From Limnohabitans sp. Bal53 (GTDB lineage: Bacteria > Pseudomonadota > Gammaproteobacteria > Burkholderiales > Burkholderiaceae_C): 64,000 nt of DNA. Where the stretch lies: NCBI RefSeq assembly GCF_003063355.1, contig NZ_NESH01000001.1, forward strand, positions 62,001 through 126,000, read 5' to 3'. Position 1 is the stretch's first letter; each line of letters starts with the position of its first letter. Under the pieces are notes generated by a model. The model was not told the origin of the DNA. It worked only from the letters and a program-made list of their open reading frames with translations, and made no database searches. The position numbers and the translations under genes were made by a program. Shown one piece after another: positions 18,436 through 26,348 of the stretch.

Positions 18436-19263
18436 TCAATTCAAGGCCGACTGCAGCCTGGCCTTCGTCAAAGCACGAGACAGCGCCGAGCTGTTCTCAT
18501 ACCCTGCGACCCTGGCCGCCTCTTTGAGCCCCTTACCCAAATCTACTGCTCGTTGGGCAATCGCCAAACGAATGGCGGCCAAGTATTTTCCGGGTGGACG
18601 CCGCATCGTTTCGTGGAATTTGGTGGCGAAGGCTGTTCGGGACATGCCCGCTTCCTGAGCCAGAAGCTCCAGGTCCCATCCAAACGACGGACGCTGGTGC
18701 ATCGCTACAAGCGCGCGGGCAATGCGGGGATCGGCCAGGCCATTGAACAAGCCCGCGCCTTGGACGACGGGGTTGGCCACCAGGTGCCGAAGCAGCCCGA
18801 TAAAGAGGATGTCGCCTGCACGGTTGAGCAATGCAGGTTGTCCGCAACGCGGTGCATTCAATTCGGATTCGATCATCGCCACGGCCAGACGCAGTGCCGG
18901 CTCCTCATGCGCCAGGCATACCGTTCGCGGCTGGTCGAACTCCTCCAGAAAAAGGGTGGCGACCGGGCCCGTCAGCTGCACATGGGCTGCGATCAGGCGA
19001 TGGGGGTCATCGGAACTGAATTGATGCAGGACAAAGGGCTGACAGGCCCGGACCGCCACCAAGGCCGGTGCCTCTATGCGCTCAGACGCCCCCCCGACCT
19101 CCAGCTCGGCTAGCCCACGGGTCAGAAACAGCAGTTGCAATGCGCTGTCGTTCTCAGGCCGCAGCGCCCCCTCCAGCCGCCCTTGCTGTGACAAGCGCAT
19201 TGTCACCACGGGCGCCAAGCCCTCCAGCAGGGCCGACAGTCGATCGAGTTTGGAATCGGTCAT
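18436..19263 (-). CDS. AraC-family transcriptional regulator with cupin-type N-terminal domain
   Basis: The 275-residue protein has a cupin-like N-terminal half (residues about 20-115, with LQLLFLTRGLAELEVGG) like the Cupin_6/AraC_binding_2 group. The C-terminal double helix-turn-helix is seen in DLELLAQEAGMSRTAFATKF and later LKEAARVAGYENSSALSRAL. It is divergent from a peroxiredoxin-like gene with about 106 bases between. Such regulators often sense reactive small molecules, and a link to the adjacent redox gene is reasonable but inferred. Confidence 0.92.
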   Translation of the reverse strand: MTDSKLDRLSALLEGLAPVVTMRLSQQGRLEGALRPENDSALQLLFLTRGLAELEVGGASERIEAPALVAVRACQPFVLHQFSSDDPHRLIAAHVQLTGPVATLFLEEFDQPRTVCLAHEEPALRLAVAMIESELNAPRCGQPALLNRAGDILFIGLLRHLVANPVVQGAGLFNGLADPRIARALVAMHQRPSFGWDLELLAQEAGMSRTAFATKFHETMRRPPGKYLAAIRLAIAQRAVDLGKGLKEAARVAGYENSSALSRALTKARLQSALN

Positions 19264-19369
19264 TTTGAACGAATTGCAAATTTAATTGAATTTAATGTTG
19301 CAGATCATACTTCATACTTGCATCCATGCCGCCTTACAACGAGACGGCACCCACCCGAAAGGAATTTAC

Positions 19370-19918
19370 ATGAGCACCCTCGCCTTGACCCCGCGCCAGC
19401 CAGTCCCCGCCCTCAACATACCTCTGGTCGGAGGAGATCGTTACGTGCTGGGTGCCGCACCTGCCCCAACATTTGATCTGGTCGTCTTTTACCGTGGTCT
19501 GCACTGCCCCATCTGCGCCAAATACCTGATGGAACTCGAACGCCTGATGCCCGAATTTGAAAAACGCGGTGTGCAGGTGGTTGCCGTCAGCAGCGACAAC
19601 GCCGAGCGCGCCCAGGCGATGGCTGACAAGATCAAAGCGGAGCACCTGCGTGTGGGCTACGAACTCAGCCTGCAAAGCGCCCGCCAGTGGGGCCTGTACA
19701 TCAGTGCCTCCCGTGGCCTGACCTCTATTGGCATTGAAGAGCCTGCACTGTTCAGTGAACCGGGCGTCTTCATTGTTCGTCCTGACGGAACCCTCTACTA
19801 TGGTTCCACGCAGACCATGCCCTTCGCACGTCCGCAATTCCAGGACCTGCTGGGGGCCATTGACTTTGCAGTGGCCAAGGACTACCCCGCACGCGGCGAA
19901 TACACCGGCGCACTTTGA
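19370..19918 (+). CDS. Peroxiredoxin-like (AhpC/TSA, redoxin domain) protein
   Basis: The 182-residue protein has a thioredoxin-like fold with the motif VVFYRGLHCPICAKYL near residue 40. The first cysteine sits at the peroxidatic position and the CxxC spacing (CPIC) suggests a thioredoxin-like variant. Later PGVFIVRPDGTLYYGS is the usual redoxin strand with its cis-proline. The start is the ATG at 19370, preceded by AAAGGA; the frame to 19286 has no support. It probably reduces peroxides or disulfides. It is followed by a panE-like gene after 17 bases, so the pair forms an operon divergent from the AraC regulator. Confidence 0.85.
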   Translation: MSTLALTPRQPVPALNIPLVGGDRYVLGAAPAPTFDLVVFYRGLHCPICAKYLMELERLMPEFEKRGVQVVAVSSDNAERAQAMADKIKAEHLRVGYELSLQSARQWGLYISASRGLTSIGIEEPALFSEPGVFIVRPDGTLYYGSTQTMPFARPQFQDLLGAIDFAVAKDYPARGEYTGAL

Positions 19919-19935
19919 ACGAAAGAGAGTTCACC

Positions 19936-20859
19936 ATGAACATCCTGATCCTCGGCGCTGGCGGCATTGGCGGTTATTTCGGCGCCCACCTGATCCGGGC
20001 TGGCGCGAACGTCACCTACCTGGTGCGAGACCAACGCAAAGCACTCATCGATGCCCAAGGGCTTCGGGTGGAAACCCCGCAGGGTGCCTTTGTGGTGCTG
20101 CCACGGACCATCACTGCAAAAGACGTCCAGCCCGAATACGACCTGATTCTGCTGGCGCCCAAGTCCTACGACCTCCACGACGCCTTGCAGTCATTAAAAG
20201 GCGCGTTGGGCAAAGGTATTGTTCTGCCATTTTTGAACGGACGGGATCATCTGGACACACTGGATGCAATGCTGGGTCAGGAGCGCGTCATGGGTGGCGT
20301 GGCCCATATCGCGGCGACGATCACGCCCGAGGGCGCCATCCGTCAACTGACCGAGATGCACCGGCTGACCGTCGGGGCCCGACACCCTTCACATCAAGAT
20401 GTCGCTGCTGACTTCATCGAGCTGTGCAGGAAGGCCCCCTTCGACAGCGTCCTGGCTGACGACATTGAACAGGTGCTTTGGGACAAGTGGGTCTTTCTGA
20501 CCACACTGGCGGGCATGACCACTCTTTGTCGTGGCTCGGTCGGAGACATCGTGACAACGCCCTATGGCAAGGCGACAACGGTGCAGATGTTCGAGGAATG
20601 CTGCCGTGTAGCCCACGCCTGTGGCCACACCATCGGTGCCGAAGCCGCCGCCAAAGCGGTCGAAATGCTGACCGCCTCTGGATCATCGTTCACTTCGTCC
20701 ATGCTGAGAGATTTATTGGATGGCCAACGGACCGAGCACGATCACATCCTTGGTGCCATGATTCGCAAAGGCCACAGTCTGGCCTGCCCAACACCGCTCT
20801 TGGAAGTGGCGCACACGAATATGGAAATCCAAGCCATGCGAGCAACATCCAAACCCTAA
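19936..20859 (+). CDS. 2-dehydropantoate 2-reductase family protein (PanE/ApbA-like)
   Basis: The N terminus MNILILGAGGIGGYFGAHLI is the NADP-binding Rossmann motif of ketopantoate reductases. A central LLAPKSYDLHDALQSLKG and the later VLWDKWVFLTTLAGMTTLCR are also typical, including the conserved lysine region of the C-terminal domain. The length of 307 residues fits PanE. In this setting, next to a peroxiredoxin and under an AraC regulator, it may be a paralogue acting on a different 2-keto acid. The start is set at 19936 because the ATG at 19915 overlaps the previous gene and precedes the Rossmann motif by seven odd residues. Confidence 0.85.
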   Translation: MNILILGAGGIGGYFGAHLIRAGANVTYLVRDQRKALIDAQGLRVETPQGAFVVLPRTITAKDVQPEYDLILLAPKSYDLHDALQSLKGALGKGIVLPFLNGRDHLDTLDAMLGQERVMGGVAHIAATITPEGAIRQLTEMHRLTVGARHPSHQDVAADFIELCRKAPFDSVLADDIEQVLWDKWVFLTTLAGMTTLCRGSVGDIVTTPYGKATTVQMFEECCRVAHACGHTIGAEAAAKAVEMLTASGSSFTSSMLRDLLDGQRTEHDHILGAMIRKGHSLACPTPLLEVAHTNMEIQAMRATSKP

Positions 20860-20887
20860 GGAACCGGCATTTCACAACTCATGGGTA

Positions 20888-21244
20888 TCAGTGACTTTTA
20901 CGCAGCTTTCGCACAATAAGCCGTAAAGTTGACACGTGTACCGCAGCAACAAGCAAGTTACTGATGACTACAGGATTTTCCAGAGAGCCAACGGTCAATG
21001 GCGTTGTGATCTTGTAGATCACCTGAACCAAGAGCAAGGACGCTATAGCCATGGGCTCTTGTCTCCAAAGCAGTCCAAGCGAGACAACCAGGATGGCTGT
21101 ATAGATGGAGAGCAAGATACCCCGGGCCGGACTGAATTCTCCCCAGCCATTCGGTACCCAGGGGGCATTCAGCCACAAGCTCAAGCACACGGGGGTGAGC
21201 ACCAAAATATTGATGATCAGTGAAAGCTGCATCATTTTTTTCAT
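20888..21244 (-). CDS. Small membrane protein, unknown function
   Basis: The 118-residue protein has about four hydrophobic helices (LSLIINILVLTPVCLSLWL, GILLSIYTAILVVSLGLLW, MAIASLLLVQVIYKI and VVISNLLVAAVHVSTLRLI) and a basic C-terminal end, RKLRKSH. No catalytic motif is visible, and I do not recognise a named family. It starts at the ATG at 21244, directly next to a TetR-type operator shared with the divergent TetR gene. It is therefore probably the target of that repressor. Its role may be in membrane transport or resistance, but this is only context. Confidence 0.75.
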   Translation of the reverse strand: MKKMMQLSLIINILVLTPVCLSLWLNAPWVPNGWGEFSPARGILLSIYTAILVVSLGLLWRQEPMAIASLLLVQVIYKITTPLTVGSLENPVVISNLLVAAVHVSTLRLIVRKLRKSH

Positions 21245-21253
21245 GTCAAACCC

Positions 21254-21298
21254 TTTCCATAACACCGTTATGAGCGGATGATAACAGCGTTATGGAAA
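21254..21298. promoter_or_regulatory. Tandem palindromic TetR operator
   Basis: Two near-identical palindromes, ATAACACCGTTAT at 21259-21271 and ATAACAGCGTTAT at 21281-21293, are 22 bases apart, about two helical turns. Together with the flanking TTTCC and GGAAA they make a larger imperfect inverted repeat. The right half overlaps the start codon of the TetR gene at 21292, while the left half sits 10 bases before the start of the membrane-protein gene, so binding could silence both. Confidence 0.75.
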
Positions 21299-21918
21299 AA
21301 GCAACAGCAGCCCAAAGATCTGACAGTTCAACGCCGCAGCCATTGCCTGCGTCAGGGGACGATACGTCTGCTGCGTTGCTCCGTGCTGCACGAGAGATCC
21401 TCATGACCAGTGGTCTGCCTGGTTTGTCGCTGCGCCGAATTGCAGAGGCCGCAGGCTGCACAACCATGCAGGTCTACAGCCGCTTCCAAGGCAAGAATGG
21501 TTTGTTGCAAGCCCTGTTTGACGAAGGGTTTGAGGTTCTGGCGGCTGCACAGCGCGCTGTTCCGTTGTCATTGCCTGCTGACCAGCGGGTACAGCAGCTA
21601 TGTCGTGCGTACCTGCACATCGCTGCCGAGTATCCGCAACACTACGCACTCATGCTTGGCGGCCACAGCGCTGACTTCAAGCCACCCAAGGAGAGCCAGG
21701 ACCAGGCCATGGCCACCCTACAACATTTAATCGAAGCGGTCGCCAACGCTTTGCCTACAGGGCCTGATCAAGCCCAGCACGCCTCGGTCGTCGCACACCA
21801 GATCCTTGCTTTTTGTCACGGCTGGGCCACGCTCAGCGCGATTGGCATCACGGACAATACCAACGTCGAAGCTATAGACCGCGCCGTCTCCTCTTTGCTC
21901 ACCGGCGCAGAGGCCTGA
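21292..21918 (+). CDS. TetR-family transcriptional regulator
   Basis: A TetR helix-turn-helix is seen at about residues 27-75 (SAALLRAAREILMTSGLPGL, then LRRIAEAAGCTTMQVYSRFQ and GKNGLLQALF). The rest is a helical ligand-binding domain ending in a TetR_C-like FCHGWATLSAIGI. At 208 residues the length is usual. Its ATG lies inside the operator and no ribosome binding site is visible before it, so the mRNA may be leaderless or a later start may be used. It is divergent from a small membrane-protein gene that it likely represses, and it may repress itself. Confidence 0.92.
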   Translation: MEKATAAQRSDSSTPQPLPASGDDTSAALLRAAREILMTSGLPGLSLRRIAEAAGCTTMQVYSRFQGKNGLLQALFDEGFEVLAAAQRAVPLSLPADQRVQQLCRAYLHIAAEYPQHYALMLGGHSADFKPPKESQDQAMATLQHLIEAVANALPTGPDQAQHASVVAHQILAFCHGWATLSAIGITDNTNVEAIDRAVSSLLTGAEA

Positions 21919-22069
21919 AAATGACGTTCGAATCCCCATCTATCGCCCCCTCATGAAACAGGGGTTCACGCAAAAGTTCCTGACTTTTTGGTGCCAGTGC
22001 GGCAACAGGGATTAAAGCGAAATCACATAAGTCTTTGTGCAATCAGCATTTTGGGGAACTGACTCGGTC

Positions 22070-22108
22070 AGGTGGTTTTAGCAAAACAGCGTCTCAATAG
22101 CGCTGACG
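22070..22108 (+). repeat. Dispersed repeat, copy 2
   Basis: The segment AGGTGGTTTTAGCAAAACAG and following CGTCTCAATAGCGCTGACG align with 18194-18233 in the same orientation. It abuts the end of the histidine kinase gene. Confidence 0.5.
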
Positions 22109-22111
22109 CCA

Positions 22112-23404
22112 TCACAAGTTGATGGGCCAGCGCATGCAAACGATGTTCGCGGATCCATCAGCAGAACGGCTGAAGCCTACCTTGCCCCCCATGCGTTCAG
22201 CCACCCGCTGCACAACCGCCAATCCAAGCCCTAGCCCGGGGCGTTGTCGGCTGGAGTCTGATCTGGCGAATGCCTGAAACAAAAAAATCTCCTGATCTGG
22301 CGCAATTCCAAACCCTTGATCCTGTACCTCAATGACAACCTCACCACCCTGCTGCATCACACGCAGGTGCACAGGCGGCAGGCCATGGGCAAAGGCATTC
22401 TCGAGCAAGTTGCTGATCGCCCGCTCAAGCAAACTGGCGTTGGCGTTTGGCACCTGCAAAGTGGTCGGCGCATCAATCACCAGGTCGGTCTTTGAACGGT
22501 TCTGTTGGTCCGCAACACGGCGCGCAACGGCGCAGAGGTCAACAACTTCATCCATCGGCAACTCGCCGCTGCGCACATGGTCGAGGAAATTACCCACCAA
22601 TCTGTCGGCCAACATCGTATTGCGCACGATGGCTTCACGTCCCGACGCCACGGCATCCAATTCGGGCAGCAGCTCTGCCGCCATGCGAATGCGGCCAAGA
22701 GGGCTACGGAGGTCGTGTGAGACACCCGCCAGCAGCAATGCGCGTTCACGTTCTTGACGTTCAAGACTGCGTCTAAGCTGACGCCAGGCCTCATCGATGG
22801 CCAGAATCTCGGTGGTGGCGTTCGGCATGGCCTCCCCCGAACTGTCATCGGCGGCGATCCGTGTCCGAAGCGACTCCAGTGGTTTCGCAAGCCGACGCGC
22901 AACGAGGGCGCTGGCCAAGATGGCAAAGCCAACAATAAGTGACACGGCCAGCAGAACCCGCTCGCCCAGTTGTGTCTCCACCCAGCCGCTGTCAAACCCT
23001 ATCCAGCGCTCGTTGCCATCGCGCGGCTGCAACTCCAGCCACACCATGGTTGTTGTAGTCGAAGACTCCTCTGTGAGCCCCAACATCGCACCACGTATCG
23101 GAATGCCTTGCTTGAGCAACTGCTCTCGAACCATGCCAAGCCGGGGCGCCATGCCTGTGGCTTTGATCACGCCGTCTGGACGTGTCGTTCGAATTTGTAT
23201 GGCGCCTGGAGCACGGGCCATGACAACATCGAACGGTGCCCCCTGATCCAGCAGCTTCAAAGTGGGCGACCAAACCGTGGCCACCAGTTGCGCAACGGTG
23301 GTATTGCGTTCGCCGTAAAAGATCACAGCGAGCATGACTGTCAGCGCAACCGCCAGGAGTCCCTGGGCCAACAGCATGCTGACGAACAAACTTTGTGATC
23401 GCAT
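22112..23404 (-). CDS. Two-component sensor histidine kinase with HAMP domain
   Basis: The 430-residue protein has an N-terminal membrane helix (VSMLLAQGLLAVALTVMLAV), a periplasmic sensor part of about 110 residues, and a second helix (VLLAVSLIVGFAILASALVA) followed by a HAMP linker. The phosphoacceptor block is AGVSHDLRSPLGRIRMAAEL with the active histidine. The ATPase domain shows ISNLLENAFAHG (N box), QDQGFGIAPD (G1) and GLGLGLAVVQ (G2). The ATG at 23404 lies two bases beyond the response-regulator stop codon, so translation is coupled. The arrangement resembles EnvZ/OmpR-type pairs. The stimulus is unknown. Confidence 0.94.
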   Translation of the reverse strand: MRSQSLFVSMLLAQGLLAVALTVMLAVIFYGERNTTVAQLVATVWSPTLKLLDQGAPFDVVMARAPGAIQIRTTRPDGVIKATGMAPRLGMVREQLLKQGIPIRGAMLGLTEESSTTTTMVWLELQPRDGNERWIGFDSGWVETQLGERVLLAVSLIVGFAILASALVARRLAKPLESLRTRIAADDSSGEAMPNATTEILAIDEAWRQLRRSLERQERERALLLAGVSHDLRSPLGRIRMAAELLPELDAVASGREAIVRNTMLADRLVGNFLDHVRSGELPMDEVVDLCAVARRVADQQNRSKTDLVIDAPTTLQVPNANASLLERAISNLLENAFAHGLPPVHLRVMQQGGEVVIEVQDQGFGIAPDQEIFLFQAFARSDSSRQRPGLGLGLAVVQRVAERMGGKVGFSRSADGSANIVCMRWPINL

Positions 23405-23406
23405 GG

Positions 23407-24114
23407 TCAGGAAACGCCTCCACGCGGCACGAATACGTAGCCTTCGCCGCGCAACGTGTCGATCCACTCCGCGCCAGGACTCGCTTCACGCAGCTTGCGC
23501 CGAAGTCGGGCAATTTGCACGTCGACTGTTCGTTCCTGTGGTTGATAACCGCCCCATTGCACTGCCTCAGAAAGTTCGTCTCTTGAAAGGGGTTTCCCTG
23601 GCTGTTTGGCCAGGGACAACAGCAGTTTGAACTCGATGCTGGTGAGCGCAACGACGCGGGTGCCAACGGTGACCTCGCGTTTAACAAGGTCCATCGACAA
23701 ACCCGAGAAGCGGAGTGTTTCGGGTTCGATACGGCTGGATGCAGCGCGGCGCAGCAGAGCGCGCAAGCGCGCTACAAGTTCGCGTGGCTCGAACGGTTTT
23801 GGAAGGTAATCATCCGCACCGATTTCAAGTCCAAGAACACGGTCAAGAGGATCTCCTCGAGCGGTCAGCATGACGATCCCAAGAGTTGGGTGCGCGCTGC
23901 GCCAACGGCGTGCAAGGTCGAATCCGTTCCCGTCTGGCAGCATGGCGTCGAGCAGCACGATTGCAGGCAGTTGCAGGCGCAACGCGCTCTCTGCAGCTGC
24001 TGCGGAAAGTGCCGTGCGCGTCAACCAACCCTCACGCGAGAGGAGCATCACCAACATGGCAGCAAGTTCAGCGTCGTCGTCGACGATGAGGATCATTGGT
24101 TGATCTGTAGACAT
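23407..24114 (-). CDS. OmpR-family response regulator
   Basis: The 235-residue protein has a receiver domain with the acidic pocket (LIVDDDAEL), phosphoacceptor aspartate in IVLLDAMLPDGNGF, and the conserved lysine in DYLPKPFEPREL. The C-terminal winged helix is seen in VALTSIEFKLLLSLAK and YEPQERTVDVQIARLRRKLR-like sequence ending in TLRGEGYVFV. It is transcribed with the downstream histidine kinase and faces a Cys-rich secreted protein and a desaturase-like gene, with two large palindromes in the intergenic space that are likely its own binding sites. Confidence 0.95.
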   Translation of the reverse strand: MSTDQPMILIVDDDAELAAMLVMLLSREGWLTRTALSAAAAESALRLQLPAIVLLDAMLPDGNGFDLARRWRSAHPTLGIVMLTARGDPLDRVLGLEIGADDYLPKPFEPRELVARLRALLRRAASSRIEPETLRFSGLSMDLVKREVTVGTRVVALTSIEFKLLLSLAKQPGKPLSRDELSEAVQWGGYQPQERTVDVQIARLRRKLREASPGAEWIDTLRGEGYVFVPRGGVS

Positions 24115-24163
24115 AGTGTCTCAGTCTACTAGGCCTCCCCAAGTGGGCCACTGGCGTTTTTGC

Positions 24164-24187
24164 AATTGCTACAGATTTGTAGCAATT
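24164..24187. promoter_or_regulatory. Palindrome 1 upstream of response regulator
   Basis: Perfect 10-base arms AATTGCTACA and TGTAGCAATT surround GATT. It lies about 50 bases before the response regulator start and 130 bases before the divergent secreted-protein gene. Confidence 0.65.
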
Positions 24188-24196
24188 CGTCTTGCA

Positions 24197-24219
24197 ATGT
24201 AGGCATCACGCGCCTACAT
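24197..24219. promoter_or_regulatory. Palindrome 2 upstream of response regulator
   Basis: Perfect 8-base arms ATGTAGGC and GCCTACAT surround ATCACGC. It shares TGTAG/CTACA core ends with palindrome 1, and the two centres are about 32 bases (three helical turns) apart. Confidence 0.65.
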
Positions 24220-24314
24220 CAGCCTTCTAATGCAGGCATGGATTTCTCGATGCACAAGTGGGCCGATGGCTGACCTTCGAGAACCATGAAACACAACAAC
24301 CAAGGAATCAAAAA

Positions 24315-24614
24315 GTGAATCGACTTGCCAGACCCCCAGGTCTTTTCGTCACATCGTTGATCTTGCTCACTGCGCTGACCCTGACAACCAACGTGCACGC
24401 GCAGATCCCAACCAAGGAGCAAAGGGCAGCGATGCAAGCCTGCCGTGAGGATGCCAGCAAGCACTGTGCTGGCGTGATGCCAGGCGGTGGGCGCATGGCA
24501 ATCTGCCTGCGGGAAAAGAAAGCCAGCCTGACCCCGGGCTGCTCGACCCAGATCGAGAAGTTGGAAGTTTGTGGGGCCGATACCAAGAGGGCCTGTAATG
24601 AATCTGGAAAGTGA
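24315..24614 (+). CDS. Cysteine-rich repeat secreted protein
   Basis: A GTG at 24315 lies nine bases after AAGGA and begins a protein of 99 residues. A signal peptide (LFVTSLILLTALTLTTNVHAQ) is followed by a mature part with six cysteines in the pattern QACREDASKHCAGV, ICLREKK, GCSTQI, EVCGADTKRACNES. The ACxxDxxKxCxxVxPGGGRM-type spacing matches the Cys-rich GLG1-like repeat found in many small proteobacterial periplasmic proteins. Its function is unknown. It faces an OmpR-type regulator and leads into a desaturase-like gene, so envelope control is likely. Confidence 0.8.
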   Translation: MNRLARPPGLFVTSLILLTALTLTTNVHAQIPTKEQRAAMQACREDASKHCAGVMPGGGRMAICLREKKASLTPGCSTQIEKLEVCGADTKRACNESGK

Positions 24615-24695
24615 GTCTGCCATGCGACGCAGTGAACATGAGCGACATGAAAAGCACAGCGGCGTTTGCCGCGCAATGACAGAAAGTTGATAACC

Positions 24696-25607
24696 ATGGA
24701 TCCCACAGCACTGCACCATCTTGTACCCGCCGAGTTGAGACCTTGGATAGCAGCACTCCTATTCGCCATGTTTGCCATCGCCGTAATCGAAGGAGTCGTA
24801 CTCTCACGCAAGACTCACGGCGCCTACGATTGGAGGGCGTTTGCCGCGTCGATGTTCGACGCCGTCGGCCGGCAATTGATCAACACTTTTGCCGCCGGAG
24901 CAGGTCTCATCATTGCCATTCCGCTGTTGGACTGGATCTACACCCATCGACTGTTCACCATCACGATGGACAGCGCATGGGCTTTTGGACTCCTGTTCAT
25001 CGGAGTTGAATTTTGCTACTACTGGTACCACCGCAGCGCACACCGTGTGCGATGGTTCTGGGCAACCCACGCGGTGCACCACTCCCCCAACCAGTTGACA
25101 TTGGCGACAGCTGTGCGCTTGGGATGGACCGGCAAGATTACCGGCACCACACTGTTCTTTGCGCCGCTGGTATGGCTTGGCTTCACCCCACTGTCGGTTT
25201 CAGCCGCGCTGGCCGTAAACCTCTTGTATCAATTCTGGCTGCACACGACCTGGATTCCCAAGCTGGTGCCCTGGTTTGAATGGGTGTTTAACACGCCGTC
25301 TCACCACCGGGTGCACCATGGCAGCAACCCGGAGTACCTTGATTGCAACTATGGGGGTGTCGTGATTATTTTCGACAGGATCTTTGGCAGCTTTGTGCAA
25401 GAGCGGGTCGAACTTCCGCCGACCTATGGGCTCACCACACCTTTACGGACGAGCAACCCACTGTTTATTGCCTTTCACGAATGGATCAATCTGGCGCGTG
25501 ATCTGCTCGACGCAAGAAGTACTGGCGACGTTTACCGGGCGTTGTTCGCACCACCGTCAGCGCGCGACGACTTTAAGCTGAAACAAGACAGGGCTAAGGT
25601 GCGTTAA
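24696..25607 (+). CDS. Sterol desaturase-family (fatty acid hydroxylase superfamily) protein
   Basis: A 303-residue membrane protein with four or more helices and the diiron histidine clusters of the family: WYHRSAHRVRWFWATHAVHH (HxxxH and HxxHH), then HTTWIPKL and PSHHRVHHGSNPEYLDCNYG. These bind two irons to hydroxylate or desaturate a membrane lipid chain. The start is the ATG at 24696. The upstream cysteine-rich gene lies 81 bases away on the same strand. The bacterial substrate is unknown and may be a membrane lipid, a carotenoid or a hopanoid. Confidence 0.88.
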   Translation: MDPTALHHLVPAELRPWIAALLFAMFAIAVIEGVVLSRKTHGAYDWRAFAASMFDAVGRQLINTFAAGAGLIIAIPLLDWIYTHRLFTITMDSAWAFGLLFIGVEFCYYWYHRSAHRVRWFWATHAVHHSPNQLTLATAVRLGWTGKITGTTLFFAPLVWLGFTPLSVSAALAVNLLYQFWLHTTWIPKLVPWFEWVFNTPSHHRVHHGSNPEYLDCNYGGVVIIFDRIFGSFVQERVELPPTYGLTTPLRTSNPLFIAFHEWINLARDLLDARSTGDVYRALFAPPSARDDFKLKQDRAKVR

Positions 25608-25640
25608 CGCCTTGACGAAGAATGACTCAGGTCGTATATT

Positions 25641-25654
25641 ACTAACCAGTCAGT
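25641..25654. promoter_or_regulatory. Candidate operator of the efflux-linked TetR regulator
   Basis: ACTAACCAGTCAGT is a near-perfect inverted repeat (ACTAAC/GTCAGT around CA) and ends 13 bases before the TetR start. Similar sites control AcrR-type regulators of RND pumps. Confidence 0.6.
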
Positions 25655-25667
25655 CATTAAATAACCT

Positions 25668-26318
25668 GTGAACACGACCGAGACTTTCCCCCCCCACAAA
25701 CGCGAACGCCGCAAACAAGACCGCCCGGGTGAACTGCTCGAGGCGGCTTTGGACCTGTTTGTAGAAAAAGGTTATGCCGCGACCCGCGTGGAAGAGGTGG
25801 CTGCTCGGGCAGGCGTGTCCAAGGGCACCTTGTTTTTGTACTACCCCAGCAAAGAAGACCTGTTCAAGGCCGTGGTACGAGCCAGCGTGGTCGAGCCGGT
25901 GGCTCAAGGTGCCGCCGAAATCGCAAATTTTCAGGGCACCACGGGTGCTCTGTTGGAATGGATGATGGTGCAGTGGTGGCACCGTTATGGCGACACCAAA
26001 GCCTCGGGCATATCCAAGCTGATCATGAGCGAGGCCAGCAATTTCCCGGAATTGGCACAGTTTTATCGCACCGAAGTCATCGAGCCAGGCCATGCATTGT
26101 TGCGAAATGCCTTGCAAAAAGGCATCAACCAGGGCGAATTTCGCGCGGTCAACGTGGAATTGGCCATGCACTCCTTCATGGCTCCATTGATCTTTTTGGT
26201 GATGTGGAAACACTCCATGGGCCCATGCTGTCCCAGCCACGAACAAATTGCCCCAGAAGCCTTCATCTCACAACACGCCCAATTGCTGATCAAAGGCCTT
26301 TCACGGTCCAGCGACTAA
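25668..26318 (+). CDS. TetR-family regulator of the RND efflux operon
   Basis: The start is a GTG at 25668. The 216-residue protein shows a typical TetR helix-turn-helix (LLEAALDLFVEKGYAATRVE, then VAARAGVSKGTLFLYYPSKE) followed by a ligand-binding region that resembles AcrR/NalC-type repressors. It lies 30 bases before an RND adaptor gene on the same strand, which suggests a local repressor of the pump. The operator-like inverted repeat just upstream supports autoregulation. Confidence 0.93.
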   Translation: MNTTETFPPHKRERRKQDRPGELLEAALDLFVEKGYAATRVEEVAARAGVSKGTLFLYYPSKEDLFKAVVRASVVEPVAQGAAEIANFQGTTGALLEWMMVQWWHRYGDTKASGISKLIMSEASNFPELAQFYRTEVIEPGHALLRNALQKGINQGEFRAVNVELAMHSFMAPLIFLVMWKHSMGPCCPSHEQIAPEAFISQHAQLLIKGLSRSSD

Positions 26319-26348
26319 CGACTCCTTTTGTTTTTGCCACCTATCGCT

